A stretch of DNA of 64,000 nucleotides, taken from the NCBI GenBank assembly GCA_024734495.1, contig JALMQS010000162.1, positions 1,364,001-1,428,000 on the forward strand. The letters run 5' to 3'. This document shows positions 45,718-56,605 of this stretch, one piece after another. Positions within the stretch are counted from its first letter, which is position 1. Every line of letters begins with the position of its first letter. The notes under the pieces were generated by a model. That model was not told the origin of the DNA, did not search any database, and worked only from the letters and a program-made list of their open reading frames with translations. A program made the translations under genes and the position numbers. This DNA is from Forficula auricularia (Eukaryota > Arthropoda > Insecta > Dermaptera > Forficulidae).

Positions 45718-46548
45718 TGCATGCCTTTTTTTTGTTTTTTTTATTTATTGGCATCAGGTAAAAAATACACTACTTGCAAAAAGTGATATTATGTATTAGT
45801 ATTTGTTTTATATTTTTTCCTGGCTAGATAATTAATATAAAATTAAAATAAAGAGACAATATTCAAATTTTCTTTCAGATCGGTATATAATTTTTGCAGA
45901 AAGTTTGCAAGTAGAAAATTTATTTCTAATGAAAATGGAGTCGAAAATAGACCAAATGAATTATTTTTTCAGAAATCTTGAAATCTAGTTCCAGATTCAA
46001 AATTTAAAATGATCACTTTTATTTTTCGAAAACTTGACAGTAGATTTTCAGATTTCTTATTTTAGAGAAAAAAAAATTATCATGCCAAATTGTTCTGTGT
46101 TTTCCAGTATCTACATATAAATATCAATGTTTTAAGGAATTTATGACTTTATATTGGGCTACGGGTTGGACAGCCCTGATTTAAATCGAATGGGATTATA
46201 GAAGGATATGAGGAATGATAATTTATTTTTTAAATGGGTCACGGATATAATAATCCCTGACTATCCAATATCTATTGACATGTAAGAACGTGCAAAGATC
46301 TAAAAGACAAGTCCTGACAAGTTTTAGTCCAGAAGAGAAATTATCAATTAATTGTGATTGTTTTAGAAAACCCCAATTCCTTGTCTCCTTGAACTAGTAT
46401 GATATAACTATAGACTTGGTTAGTGTCGAAGCATATAAATTACTGAAATAATAAATATTTTAGAAAATGAAAATATAAGAAGAAGAATTTTAAATATTCG
46501 AAACTTCATAATTATTTTTTCTTATACTATAGTTGAGCTTTTGTCAGT

Positions 46549-46877
46549 GGTTTCAACCTTAGACCATGAAATATATAGACATGCCATCTGCTACTCTCCA
46601 CACAGAGTGAAGTGAGGTCAACATCGCCTACAGATGACTTCACGTTCTCGCATAAATATTTTGGTTATATTAATTTAATATTAATTTGCGATTATTGGAA
46701 TCCAAAATAAATAATCTAAACTATGATAAATTTATCTCAATGTATAATAATTCCTATAGAGGCCATGCTATTTCTGGGTGTTCCTACCTACAGATGACGT
46801 CAAGTTCTATAGGAGATATTGGCCTCACCAAATCGACACCAGGGCGTGTCTATATATTTCATGGTCTAAGGTTTCAA
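46549..46877. mobile_element. inverted-repeat insert
   Basis: Arms of about 30 bp (AACCTTAGACCATGAAATAT) at 46549-46580 and 46846-46877. Internal partial repeats CTACAGATGACKTCA occur near 46627 and 46788. Confidence 0.6.
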
Positions 46878-47719
46878 AAAAGACCTTATAATGGCCTACA
46901 TCCATATATATATTTTTTTATTTTTTATTTAGATTTGTCAATTTTAGACGAATTATTTGTATTGTTTACCTTTAATTCAGTTCCCATTTCAATATCCGTA
47001 ATATTATCCTTATCGTTTATATCAGTATGGGGTGGACCCGGGTCACAGACCATCTTCAATTTGTGTTCTCCCTTATGTAAAAATTGTTAATAAACTTCAA
47101 TATAACAGATAAAATGGAACCACTGATTATAAATTGGAAATAAAATTGACTTGAATTCGAACGCGATAAGAGAGTTTATTTTGTTGCGACTGTTCTCATT
47201 GAATGCTCAAACTCGAATGAGCTTATAATTTTGCTTTTAGTGAATTTTATTCTTGAAAAAAGCTTCACGTATTGTACAAATGTACATTATATTTCGAAAA
47301 AGGGAATAAATATATTCTCTACATATAAATCTCAATGTTTTAAGGAAGTTTATGATTTTATGTTGGGCCACACTCATTGCAATGCTGGGCCGCATGCGGC
47401 CCGCGGGCCTCAGGTTGGACAGCCCTGCCCTAGATAATAGGTGGAGCCACCCTTGGATTCCATTATCCAAATAGTAATTAAATAGATAAAGTAAAGTTGC
47501 TTAAAAAATATAAAAAAATTAAGCAAAAGCAAAAATTTAAAAAATAATAAGTCCAATGAAGTGAAATCCACCATTCTCACATATAATAAAAAATCATCTC
47601 TAACATCTCGCACTCACTAGTTAACAATCTCTCGTCTTTTCTCTAGAAATCTTAACTCTGCTACTATAGACAACCAATATTTTATATAAAAGTATAATAT
47701 TCGTCCACTTATTCACGTG

Positions 47720-47995
47720 TAAAGAAAAATCCAAGTAATGAAAAGATTTGGTTGTGCCAAGCTTAACAAAGTTGTTTAATTCATAAAGAGAAATCAATGA
47801 GGTTGTCCCTTGCTTGGTTCAAATAAATAATAAATAAATAATGGATATAAATTGAAATTTTCTTTTTTCTCTAGAGTAGCAGAATTTTTATAATTTGAAG
47901 GAGACAATAAAAGAGTGTGTCGTCTGCTGGAAAAATAAATTTTTAATTTATTTATAACGAGACTATAGTTTCGAGGGCTTTTCCCTCTTCCTCAG
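47720..47995 (-). mobile_element. ribozyme-bearing repeat unit
   Basis: Minus strand order: hammerhead-like core, TATAGTCTCGTTATAAATAAAT, CAGCAGACGACAC, TGTCTCCTTC, CTGCTACTCT. A neighbouring piece (47720-47850) carries the related AGGGACAACCTCATTGATTT block. Family members are at 48675, 49740-50680, 52446-53040 and 58240-58420. Confidence 0.55.
47969..47995 (-). ncRNA. hammerhead ribozyme core candidate
   Basis: CTGAGGA, a perfect 5-bp helix II (GAGGG/CCCTC, loop AAAAG), then GAAA and CTATAGTC. CTATAG could form a tiny helix III ahead of a GUC cleavage triplet, with AGA before the core pairing UC after it. That fold is inference. Confidence 0.6.
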
Positions 47996-48047
47996 TCTAT
48001 TACAGTTGATTCACAGGATGTGTGAAAGTTTTTCATAATGGATTAGT

Positions 48048-48510
48048 TATTTCCGATCTTATATATTGAAAGTTCGTAGAAATGGATTAGTCCAAGGATT
48101 TTAGAATCATTTTTATTTATTCCTTTTTTGTATTATTATTATTTTAATAGTTCCTCAGTGAGAACAATTTTGATTGTACTAAAACTCGTCTGGACTTGTC
48201 TTTGACCCCCTTGAACTGGAAAATATTCCAGGAAGTGACTTGAAACCTTCTATCCTCACCCGTTTTGGAAAAATAATTCATTTTAATTGCCCCTTGAAAC
48301 TATGCAACAATTTTATTTCATTTCAAGAACCAATATACTTTCCAAAACAAAAAATGTTTTTTATAGGAATATTTGAAATAACGGATAATAATTTGAAAAT
48401 TCAAAGATCCTCCTGAAATTTTGAAGTCGGCCTTATATATATATTTATGAAAATACTCTAAATTTTTGAAATTTTAGGGATGCGCCGCATCCATAGCATC
48501 AATGGACCGC
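48048..48510 (+). repeat. unclassified dispersed repeat, copy A
   Basis: Nearly collinear with 53573-54032 over about 450 bp (shared AATAGTTCCTCAG, CATTTTAATTGCCCCTTGAA, AAAGATCCTCCTGAAATTTT). It ends with the palindrome GGATGCGCCGCATCC. No coding function; family unknown. Confidence 0.7.
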
Positions 48511-48674
48511 ATGGCACTGATATATATATATATATATGATTTTATTTCTTAAACAGTATAGTTTGAAGGTTTGATTTTCATTATTATTCGTTGATAGGAG
48601 AAAGGGTATGAACCAACTTACAAACAAATCTTCATTCAATTGAGTATTCATAATATTCATTAATAAAGTGTATT

Positions 48675-48750
48675 TTTATTTGCATCAAGCAGACACTACT
48701 TTGATTTATTCTTACAAATCAATAACTCTGCTACTCTTGGTAAGAAATTA
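48675..48750 (+). repeat. fragment of ribozyme-bearing repeat
   Basis: TTTATTTGCATCAAGCAGAC and AATAACTCTGCTACTCTTGG match the family at 49740-50680 and 58240. The hammerhead core is absent here. Confidence 0.55.
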
Positions 48751-49041
48751 TTTTTAAATTCAGCGTTTTTTAACAATAGAACTCGGTTTAAAGGTGCATA
48801 CATTCAGAAGTAAATCGATTTGTTATAAGAGCAGCTATCGTTCCGATATAGCTAATGGGATGAAATTCGGGCCACAAATTGTCATTCAAAAACTGCAACT
48901 CTCTACTAAGTTTCAACTTTCTGACTCTAACGGTTTGATAAAATTTGCGGAATGTGTACCGAGTCTTGATCTCCTCTAATGTTCTGCTGTTCGGAAATCC
49001 AGTCTTTAGATATAAGTAAAAAATATAAAAAAATAGTTAAC

Positions 49042-49516
49042 CTTTCGATGGTGAATGCAGTGATGGTAAGCACCGAAGCGTTGGTTGACGTTTCGGCTGT
49101 CAGTCCACGCAGCACGCAGAACACCTCGCCAAATACATAAGGATAATGGGACCAGATCTGATACATTTCTTGGGGCAAGCCCATGAGAAGCAAGAGCAAA
49201 TCAGACATGGCCAGACTAAATAGATAATAATTGGTAGAGGTATGCATCCTGCGGTTGCGGATGATTACCATACAGGTGACTACATTACCGATCACTCCAG
49301 AAACAAAGATCAGTGTATAGAGGGTTAAGATCGGAATGACGATTGTGAGGGGATCCCTTACAGGTCCCAGGAAAAATCCCTGTTGAGTGACGTTTTCAGG
49401 TTCTGGTAGGTCAGTGCTCAGCAACAAGGCTTCGACCCCCGGCAAGGTCTCCTGCATGCTCATTCCTGAACACCAGTTCGTAGACACTTGCGGCGTAAAA
49501 TCCAAAGGCGTTTCAC
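49042..49516 (-). CDS. PRXamide/neuromedin-U-type neuropeptide receptor, internal exon
   Basis: The exon runs from an acceptor (TTTTTTGTTGGCAG|GT, exon starts at 49516) to a donor (ATCGAAAG|GTTAAC, exon ends at 49042) and is open throughout, about 158 residues. It carries an N-glycosylation site (ENVTQQ), TM1 with the conserved GN (VSGVIGNVVTCMVI), TM2 with the Asp of class A receptors (FSLAMSDLLLLL), the GLPQEMYQIW loop, the extracellular Cys (GEVFCVLRGL) and TM3 ending TITAFTIER, the ER of the E/DRY motif. The splice interrupts the Arg codon. The block GLPxExYxIW...AETSxNAxVLTITAFT is characteristic of insect pyrokinin/CAPA receptors, G-protein-coupled receptors for peptide hormones that control diuresis, pheromone production and muscle. 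Which of the two subtypes cannot be decided from one exon. Flanking exons are not in recognisable form in this window, implying introns of many kb. Confidence 0.88.
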
Positions 49517-49739
49517 CTGCCAACAAAAAATTCACAAATCATTTCAAGGCTTAAAAGTAATATTAATAAGGTCGATTAAACTATGCAATATATAGAGAAA
49601 ATTATTTCTGATAAAATAAATAAAAAAACAATGTAACAAAAAATTGATCTCCTTTTCAAGAAGTCTTCGTTGATTTTCACTTTAACTTATATTTATTTAT
49701 AGCTTATTAATCGAGGCTAAATTTTAGGGTTCTTTTTAA

Positions 49740-50680
49740 AACGTAAAACTGTCAGTACCTACTCATTAAGAGAAATTAATGAGTTTGCCCTCTACTTAAT
49801 GCAAATAAACATATACATGTATATATATATATATATATATTTGTTAGAGACTATAGTTTCGAAAGTTAGACTTTAAAATTAAAAGGACTAATGATGAAGG
49901 TTTAAACTTTGGAAACTATACCTACTCTCTAAAAAATAAATATGTATATTAGGGTGGTCCTTATTTTGGGTATTTTCAATGTATACGCTGACAGAGGCCT
50001 CATATGGTTCCAAATAAATAAAAAAAATATCCCCCAGAGTTTAAGTCTCTATCTCATTTATAACCTGTGCCCCCAGCGATGTAAGTTTCTCCATCTAAAT
50101 AACATGAGGTTTTTGCCATTAAAAATATCAATTTTTTATTCCGGCCAAAGTATTAGTTTCTTAAAATTTGAAATTCTGTAGACTTTATCCTTATAATACT
50201 AGCTATCCATCAGAATTATTAGAGATTTTTAGCTATTGTGATTTTGGAGTTATAGCTGGATAACATTCTGCTATATCTTAGTGTATCTATGTTATAGACT
50301 CCAAAATTATAATGGCTAAAAGTCTGTAAAAAATTCTGAGGTATAGGTACTATTATAGGATTGTCTAGAGAGTTTCAAATTTTTGAGACCATTACTTTGG
50401 CCGGAATAAAAATTGATCTTTCAATGGCAAAAACCCATGTTACTTAGATGAGAAACTTACATCGCTGAGGCCTGTGTTACTCTTGAGATAGAGACTTGAA
50501 ACTTAGGGATATTTTTTTATTTATTTCGAGCCATGTGAGCTCCTTGTCAGCGTAAAAATTCGATACCAAAGTAAGGACCACCTAATGTATATTTTTATTT
50601 ACAACAAGGAGAGGACAAATTCATTGATTTCTCTTTATGAATCAACAACTCTGCTACTTTCGGCAAAACAAAATCTCTTT
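49740..50680. mobile_element. ribozyme repeat, inverted dimer, with nested palindrome
   Basis: A minus unit (49740-49875: AAACTCATTAATTTCTCTTA, AT tract, ACTATAGTTTCGAAAG) faces a plus unit (49893-49949 and 50585-50680: GATGAAGG, GGAAACTATA, then ACAACTCTGCTACTTTCGGC). Both hammerhead cores are decayed (CTAATGA; GGAAA). The plus unit is split by the element at 49950-50584. The arrangement repeats that of 15246 and 28436 but in another sequence family. Confidence 0.55.
49950..50584. mobile_element. long palindromic element, copy 2, with 8-bp target duplication
   Basis: Ends TAGGGTGGTCCTTA and TAAGGACCACCTA. Arms of roughly 300 bp make the whole 635 bp almost one hairpin. It is flanked by ATGTATAT (49942-49949 and 50585-50592). 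Copy 1 is at 32608-33055. An 8-bp duplication points to hAT-type mobilisation. No coding capacity. Confidence 0.75.
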
Positions 50681-50689
50681 CATTTAAGC

Positions 50690-52440
50690 TCTGTCTGTAC
50701 TACCCATCCGACAGTCAGAGCATTGTAGCACGGCTAAACTAAATAAGATAAAAACTTGAAATTTACAAATTATGTGTATTATATTAAAATTTTAATTAGA
50801 TGAATATTTTTGGGAAACTTGAATTTTTTTTGCCATAGGGTGTGAGATATCCTTATGAAGATATCCTTAATTAAAATAAGGATAATTTTTTTTCTTAATT
50901 AATTTGCACTAAAATTTTGGTGTGGAAGGGTCTCAAAACATCAATGTTTAGATTATATTTTTATCAGTTCAATATGATTTAAGAGTTAAAATTAATATTA
51001 TGAAAAATTACTTGAAATTAGCTCATTCTCTCCTTATCAACTATAAATAAGAACGAATTGATATCTCGTGTATTATGGAAGATATAATTATTTTTCTGCC
51101 TGCCTTCTAGACTGGCCGAAGTATTGAATTCACGGAGCGACAGATCATTCAGCTACTATTATAGTATCATTAAGCTAGTATTATAAGGTACGGAACCATC
51201 GACTCAGACTTGGCAAGTTTATAAATGATTTATAATAGCCTATATACATATTATTAAGTTTATTATCCGAAATCGATTGTCTAAATTACTTGATAGTGTA
51301 AGTAATTTATTTCCAGCTGGAATCACTGTGTTTAACCTTTTTTCATATATATAATTGACTAGATCAAACAACGATTGATTGGGATCGGTAATAAATGTAA
51401 TTTTCAAAATCATTATTTCATTTATTAAATTTTTGAACAATATTTGGTTTAAAAATTAATAATTTCTTGATCTGTAGAATTAACAGTGGGAAAATTATTA
51501 AATAAATTATTTGGCTTACGCTGTTTATTTACTTAAAGATAAAAATTTAAAAACTAAAATTTAAAGTAAATGTATTTAATTGTTGCTTTGTAAAAAAATT
51601 ATTCCTAAAAAATAAATTCATTTTCCGTTTCAGAAGCCGAAAATCTATTAGAATCATATAAAATTATTCAAACAAATTTTGCTTTGCAGATCTGAGTAGT
51701 TTTTAATTAAAAAGAGTTGCTAGAAATATTTTAATACTGGTATAGGGTCGAACCTCCAATTCCTTCGCTAAGCCATTTTGATATTAGATATATTTTCATA
51801 AATTATGTTAATTTAAATATTAGGTATATTTTGGCCCGTTCATGTCATGAATATGGATCTGATTATATCCGGTTTGTTGTTTTGACAAATTTGGGTGCAG
51901 GCACTTAAGTGAATTTGTTATATACGGTTATCATGACCATTCTTGAATTCGTTTGATATAAGAGCGCCAAGGAAATTCTCCGGAAGTCCTGGGGTGACCG
52001 GAAAGTGGAAGAGAGGGGATGGGTGGCATTTACCTTACCCTCCATTTAAAGTTATCTATTTATTTATTAGAAATTTCGTTCGGCATTATTTACAATTGCA
52101 CATGGTCATTATTTTGAAGCCGAAGACTTTAGATCACTACGATGAAACTGATGTTCTCTCTTGCATTGAGAAACCATGGTTCAGTGCTTCCTCAAGTGGA
52201 ATTACGTAAAACAATTTTTCTTCCCTCTTACTCTATTGAGAGAAGCTAATTTAGCGTCTTTGTCGTTAGATGTGGCTACCTTTAATTCGTTTGTTGAGTG
52301 ACCAGTTTACTATTACAACAAAACTAATTTTCCTGTATCCAATGGGGTATTTTTGGAACAAAAATGTTTTATTTCAAAATAAAAAATTTAATCGGGTATT
52401 TGAATACATGAGAAATAACAGATAAAATATTCGTAATTAA
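50690..52440. other. AT-rich, no gene recognised
   Basis: No coding signal or clear repeat. 51943-52209 is an open stretch of 88 codons with no recognised domain. Confidence 0.4.
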
Positions 52441-52445
52441 AAAGA

Positions 52446-52472
52446 CTGATGATGAAGGTCAAACCTTCGAAA
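52446..52472 (+). ncRNA. hammerhead ribozyme core candidate
   Basis: CTGATGA (52446-52452), a perfect 5-bp helix II (GAAGG/CCTTC, loop TCAAA), GAAA (52469-52472), then GTATAGTC. All invariant core positions are present. Confidence 0.6.
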
Positions 52473-52513
52473 GTATAGTCTAACACTTAAACTATATATA
52501 TGTATACCAGCTT

Positions 52514-52788
52514 CAGTGACGTAGCCAGAAAATTTTCATGGGGGGGGGGGGGTCAATCCACAAAACAAGATATTTAGTGGGAATTTTTTTTATTAAAAGA
52601 AATAGGTACTTCAAGAAATTAAAAAAGAACATAATTCTTGATTAAACATTTGAAATATATTTAATTACGGTTAGTTTGCCATAAGAAACGGTTTGACCAG
52701 CTCGAAAGCCAGCCTTTAGAGGGCATCTTGCTTGCGAGAGGACTACGCCCCCTGGACTGGACTCCGGTGTCGCCCCGATACGCCACTG
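52514..52788. mobile_element. hAT-type MITE
   Basis: Ends CAGTGACGTAGCC and, inverted, CGATACGCCACTG. 275 bp with a long G run near 52541. Flanks do not show a clean 8-bp duplication. Similar ends without partners lie at 53223 (CAGTGGCGG) and 41483. Confidence 0.55.
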
Positions 52789-53040
52789 GTATAATAAAAT
52801 AATTTATAATCACCCCCCCCCCCTCCCTCCCGTCACCAGCTTTCTAGTATTTTTGTTTGAAATTTTAGATTTTAAATTATTTTTAATATAAGGCCAATCA
52901 GAGAGATCACGCCGGCGTCGTCGGGCAAGTCAATTATTAATATTATTATAATATCTATATCTATATACATTTATGTTTATTTGCATCAAGGAGATGGAGA
53001 ACTCATTGATTTATTGTTATGTATATACCTTTAAGAATTT

Positions 53041-53572
53041 TTCATTTGTATTAAGCGAATTTTTAAAATCTCCCCTTGCCTCCACAAGAATAAAATTGTC
53101 TATTATTTGGCTTTTTTTACTCCTTCTTCTGAAATATGTTGGGTATCGTTTTTAAGAATTTTTGATCGATGTCCAAATCATTTAGTACGTCATCCTTCTA
53201 TAATTTCAATTATATAAGGAGCAGTGGCGGTTGGTGACTTTTCAATCAGGGGATGTTGTCCAAAAAAGTACATTTCATTTTTTGAAATTGTATTTTAATA
53301 TTCACTTTTTTCCAAATGACATCATTTTCGTTATTTAAAATCAAATTTAATATCAGATTTTTTTTAATATATTTTTGGACCTTCGCCCCAAACGGATACT
53401 GCTTTGTGTGAGTGAGGGTAGGAGTCAGAAATTAATTCTTGTGACTTAAACTCTACAGTCCCTGAGATCGAAATCGACCATTTTTCACAATGAATCAGCC
53501 TGTTCTATAAGAAAATTTTAAATTTCTCCTAATTCTATTGCTATAAACAAGCTATGATTTGTCTAGAGCACT
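53041..53572. other. no gene recognised
   Basis: Contains the single hAT-like end at 53223. Otherwise AT-rich with no signal. Confidence 0.4.
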
Positions 53573-54032
53573 CTTAGCTATTTCAGATCTTATTTTATTT
53601 AGGGTACTTAGAAATGAATTAGTCCAAAAATTCCCGAATCATCTTTATTTATTTCTGTTTTGTATTGTTTCTATTTTAATAGTTCCTCAGCGAGAACAAT
53701 TTTTATTCGACTAAAACTCGTCTGAACTTGTCTTTGGACATGCTTGAACTGGAATGATATACCAGACAGGGACGTCAAACCTTATATCGGCACCCTTTTC
53801 GGAAAAACAATTCATTTTAATTGCCCCTTGAAACTAGGCAACAATTTTTATTTCATTTCGAGAACTTTTCAAAACAAAAAAAATGTTTTTCATAGAAATA
53901 TTTGAAATAACGGAATAATTTGATAATTTAAAGATCCTCCTGAAATTTTGAAGTTGTCCTTATATATTTATGAAAATACTCTAAATGTTCGAAATTTTAG
54001 GGATGCGCCGCATCCACAACATACGTGGACGG
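53573..54032 (+). repeat. unclassified dispersed repeat, copy B
   Basis: See 48048-48510. It also ends at GGATGCGCCGCATCC, then the sequences diverge, so the palindrome probably lies at or close to the element end. Confidence 0.7.
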
Positions 54033-54573
54033 CAGGTCAAAAGAAAAAAATAAGCTGGCCAAATTAAAGTCAGGTAGGCATATCGAGGTTTCCGTATCTT
54101 ATCATAATATGCCTTCCTAAATTTCAAAAAGTAATTTCATGTAAAAATTTCATCGTTTAGTTGTAACAAAAACAAAGGTATTAATCAAATCGATTGACTC
54201 TTTTAAGTCGCATTATCTCCCAAACGGTTGCTCCAATCAAAAAAATTTATTTGAACTTTTTTGTAGAGCGTTTCATGCTCTATAAATTTTATCTGAACAA
54301 TTTTTATCTATCAGCAATAGATAACGAGATATTTGCATACAAATGAGTTGTTATACATTTTTTATGCTATGAAATTTTTAGTATATATTGTATAGATAGA
54401 AATTGTTAATAAAACGCCCGGGTAATTGAATTTATTCAAAAACTGATTCAAAATGTTTTAGAAAAATTATTTTTGAGTATGATTTTTTATCAAAAATTTC
54501 TCATTTTTAATACTATAAATATTTTCAACGTTAAAAAACACCAAAATGAACTTTCAATAGGCTTGCAATTTTG

Positions 54574-54728
54574 CGAGGGGTGAACCGCGATTGGAATTAG
54601 GTGTACACGCCTTTTGAATTATTTTGGAATTCATTAGATAATGCCCCTTCATCTATTGTCTTCTACTTGGAAATGAAAGTGGAAGTGGAAGTAGGTGTAC
54701 ACGATATTAGGTCGCGGTTCACCCCTCG
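54574..54728. mobile_element. MITE, copy 3 of the CGAGGGGTGAACC family
   Basis: Ends CGAGGGGTGAACCGCGA and TCGCGGTTCACCCCTCG, 155 bp. Flanked by AATTTTG on both sides (7 bp, one base short of the family's 8). The interior has GGAATTAGG, TTGGAATT and a GGAAGT triplet, the seed of the minisatellite seen at 18860. Confidence 0.8.
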
Positions 54729-54739
54729 AATTTTGATTC

Positions 54740-55440
54740 TAAATAGGAATCCAGAGTGAAAAAATCATTTTTTTAGAAATTCTAAGCATGAATAATCGAA
54801 AAAAATGAAATTTTTTTGGATGGATTCAACATTCCCGCAAAAGCTTGTCGACTGTATCGAGTAATAGTCAAGCAAAACCTACGACAGGGCTTAAAAGTGA
54901 CGTCAGGGACAAAGCTGCTTGTAATAATAATAATTGAAAAAATAAAAAACATAAATCTACAATTTAGACATTTACCTGTATTTGTATTTTTTTAATTTGA
55001 AAACGGCTCTCTCTTTTTCATTTTTTTCAAAATTTGACCCGTGAACCCAAATGAGAAATTTTTTATTTCGGGACCTTAATTGAATCCAAATAAAAATCGA
55101 CCTTTTTATCAGAATTTTAAATTAAAAATAAAATTAATATATAGCTTTTAACTGAAGAAATAAGTTACCGAGCATCGCTCGGTGGCCAGGTACTATATTT
55201 AAACACCTAATTAATCTGTATAAGAGTATATAGTTTAATGATAGGCAGGCAAAAACAGAACCGCAAAAATGACTAAAAAGAGAATTAAAGATTAATTAAA
55301 AAAACAAATGAAATTCCAAATTCATTTAGATATTAGATACTACTTATCAAAATAGTTTTAGCCGTTTTTTTAGATATTTCGAAAAAAATGAAGCAAAAAC
55401 ACCAATTTTTTGCATCCTTCCATCATAGCTCAAAATTTAT
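54740..55440. other. AT-rich, no gene recognised
   Basis: No coding signal. Near 54120-54165 just upstream there is a single arm of the GAAGTCGGTT fold-back family (CAAAAAGTAATTTCATG). Confidence 0.4.
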
Positions 55441-56169
55441 ATTTACAAATATGTTATGTATAAAAAGATCGCTGTGTTAAGATTTGCCGATGACATTGCC
55501 CTTCTAGGAAGCAACAAAAAAGAATTAGAGGACGCTCTGAATGGAATTAACCAAATCCTTATAGAAGAAATGAAAATAAACAAGAATAAAACCAAGGTTC
55601 TAATTTGTACAAAGGAAGAACAAACGAGACAGGAATACATCAAAATTGACCAAGAAAACCTAGAAGGAGTTAAGGAATTCCGCTATCTAGGAAGTAAAAT
55701 CACATGGGATGGGAGGAGCGAAATCGAAATTAAATCAAGAATTTCCCAAGCAAAAATGGGGTTTAATTCAAAACAAAAACTGCTATGCTCCTCCTCAATC
55801 AGCTTAGAAAACAGGAAGATGCTATTGAAGACATATGTATGGAGCATAGCCATGTACGGGTGTGAAACCTGGACAATTGGAGAAGCGGAGAGAAAAAGAT
55901 TGGAAGCTTTCGAAATGTGGTGCTACAGAAGAATGATGAATATCAAATGGATGGATAGAATTACAAATGAAGAAGTTCTTGGAAGAATCGGAGAAAGAAG
56001 AACCTTGTGGAAGAGTCTGAGGAAGAGAAGAGGTCAGATGATGGGGCACACACTGAGACATGGGGGATTGCTTAGGGATATCTTGGAGGGGAGGTGGGAA
56101 AGAAAAGGGGAAGGCCCAGATTAAAATATTTCGACCAAATAATTGGGGATATGGGATGCGAGACATTTA

Positions 56170-56354
56170 GGGCCGGTTGTATGTCGCAAGTAAATGCTTT
56201 TTACCACTAACCAAGGGTAGATGGTAAATGAAGGGGCTGGGATGGCCAATCAGATGAAAGTGCCTGTCATCCCACCCGGCACAAGGTGAATTTTAAGGTT
56301 TTACCCTTTGCCAACGTTTAAAAAGAGTTTACCAACCGACATACAACTGGCGCC
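56170..56354. mobile_element. MITE, TTA target duplication (Harbinger-like), copy 1
   Basis: Ends GGGCCGGTTGTATGTCG and CGACATACAACTGGCGCC-type inverted partner, flanked by TTA on both sides. Interior GTAAATGCTTTTTACCAC is shared with 56422. A 3-bp TWA duplication fits PIF/Harbinger. Confidence 0.75.
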
Positions 56355-56421
56355 TTAGAAGGTCAAACAGCTGTCGGGGGACAGAGCCGAGTGGAGACGG
56401 GTGGTTGCGTCAAACCATGTA

Positions 56422-56605
56422 GGCCCGGTTGTATGTCGCAAAGTAAATGCTTTTTACCACCTAACCAAGGTAGATGGTAAATGGAGCCACTGGGATGGCC
56501 AATCAGATGACAGCCACTGAATGTACCTGTCATCTGATTGGCCAGTCTAATTACATCTACCTAGGTTAGTGGTAAAAAGCATTTACTTTGACGTACAACC
56601 AGGCC
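56422..56605. mobile_element. same MITE family, copy 2
   Basis: Ends GGCCCGGTTGTATGTCG and inverted ACGTACAACCAGGCC, flanked by GTA and TTA. It is more perfectly palindromic than copy 1: TGGCCAATCAGATGACAG is matched by CTGTCATCTGATTGGCCA. It lies 68 bp from copy 1 in the same LINE. Confidence 0.75.

Larger units (their letters stand above)
45282..47427. mobile_element. non-autonomous hAT with nested insertions
   Basis: Ends CAGGGGTTTCCAACCTTTT (45282) and, inverted, GGTTGGACAGCCCTG (ending 47427). Flanks are TCCTAGAT and CCCTAGAT (7 of 8). These ends are typical of Charlie-like hATs. A second internal copy of the right end occurs at about 46110-46178, so the element contains a duplicated terminus. 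No transposase domain was read. A pogo-like MITE and an inverted-repeat insert are nested. Confidence 0.75.
52446..53040 (+). mobile_element. ribozyme-bearing repeat unit, split
   Basis: A hammerhead core at the 5' end, TATATATG, then, after a hAT-type MITE and some C-rich sequence, the continuation ATGTTTATTTGCATCAAGG and GAACTCATTGATTT (52970-53015). Same unit order as the copies at 47720 (minus) and 49740. Confidence 0.5.
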
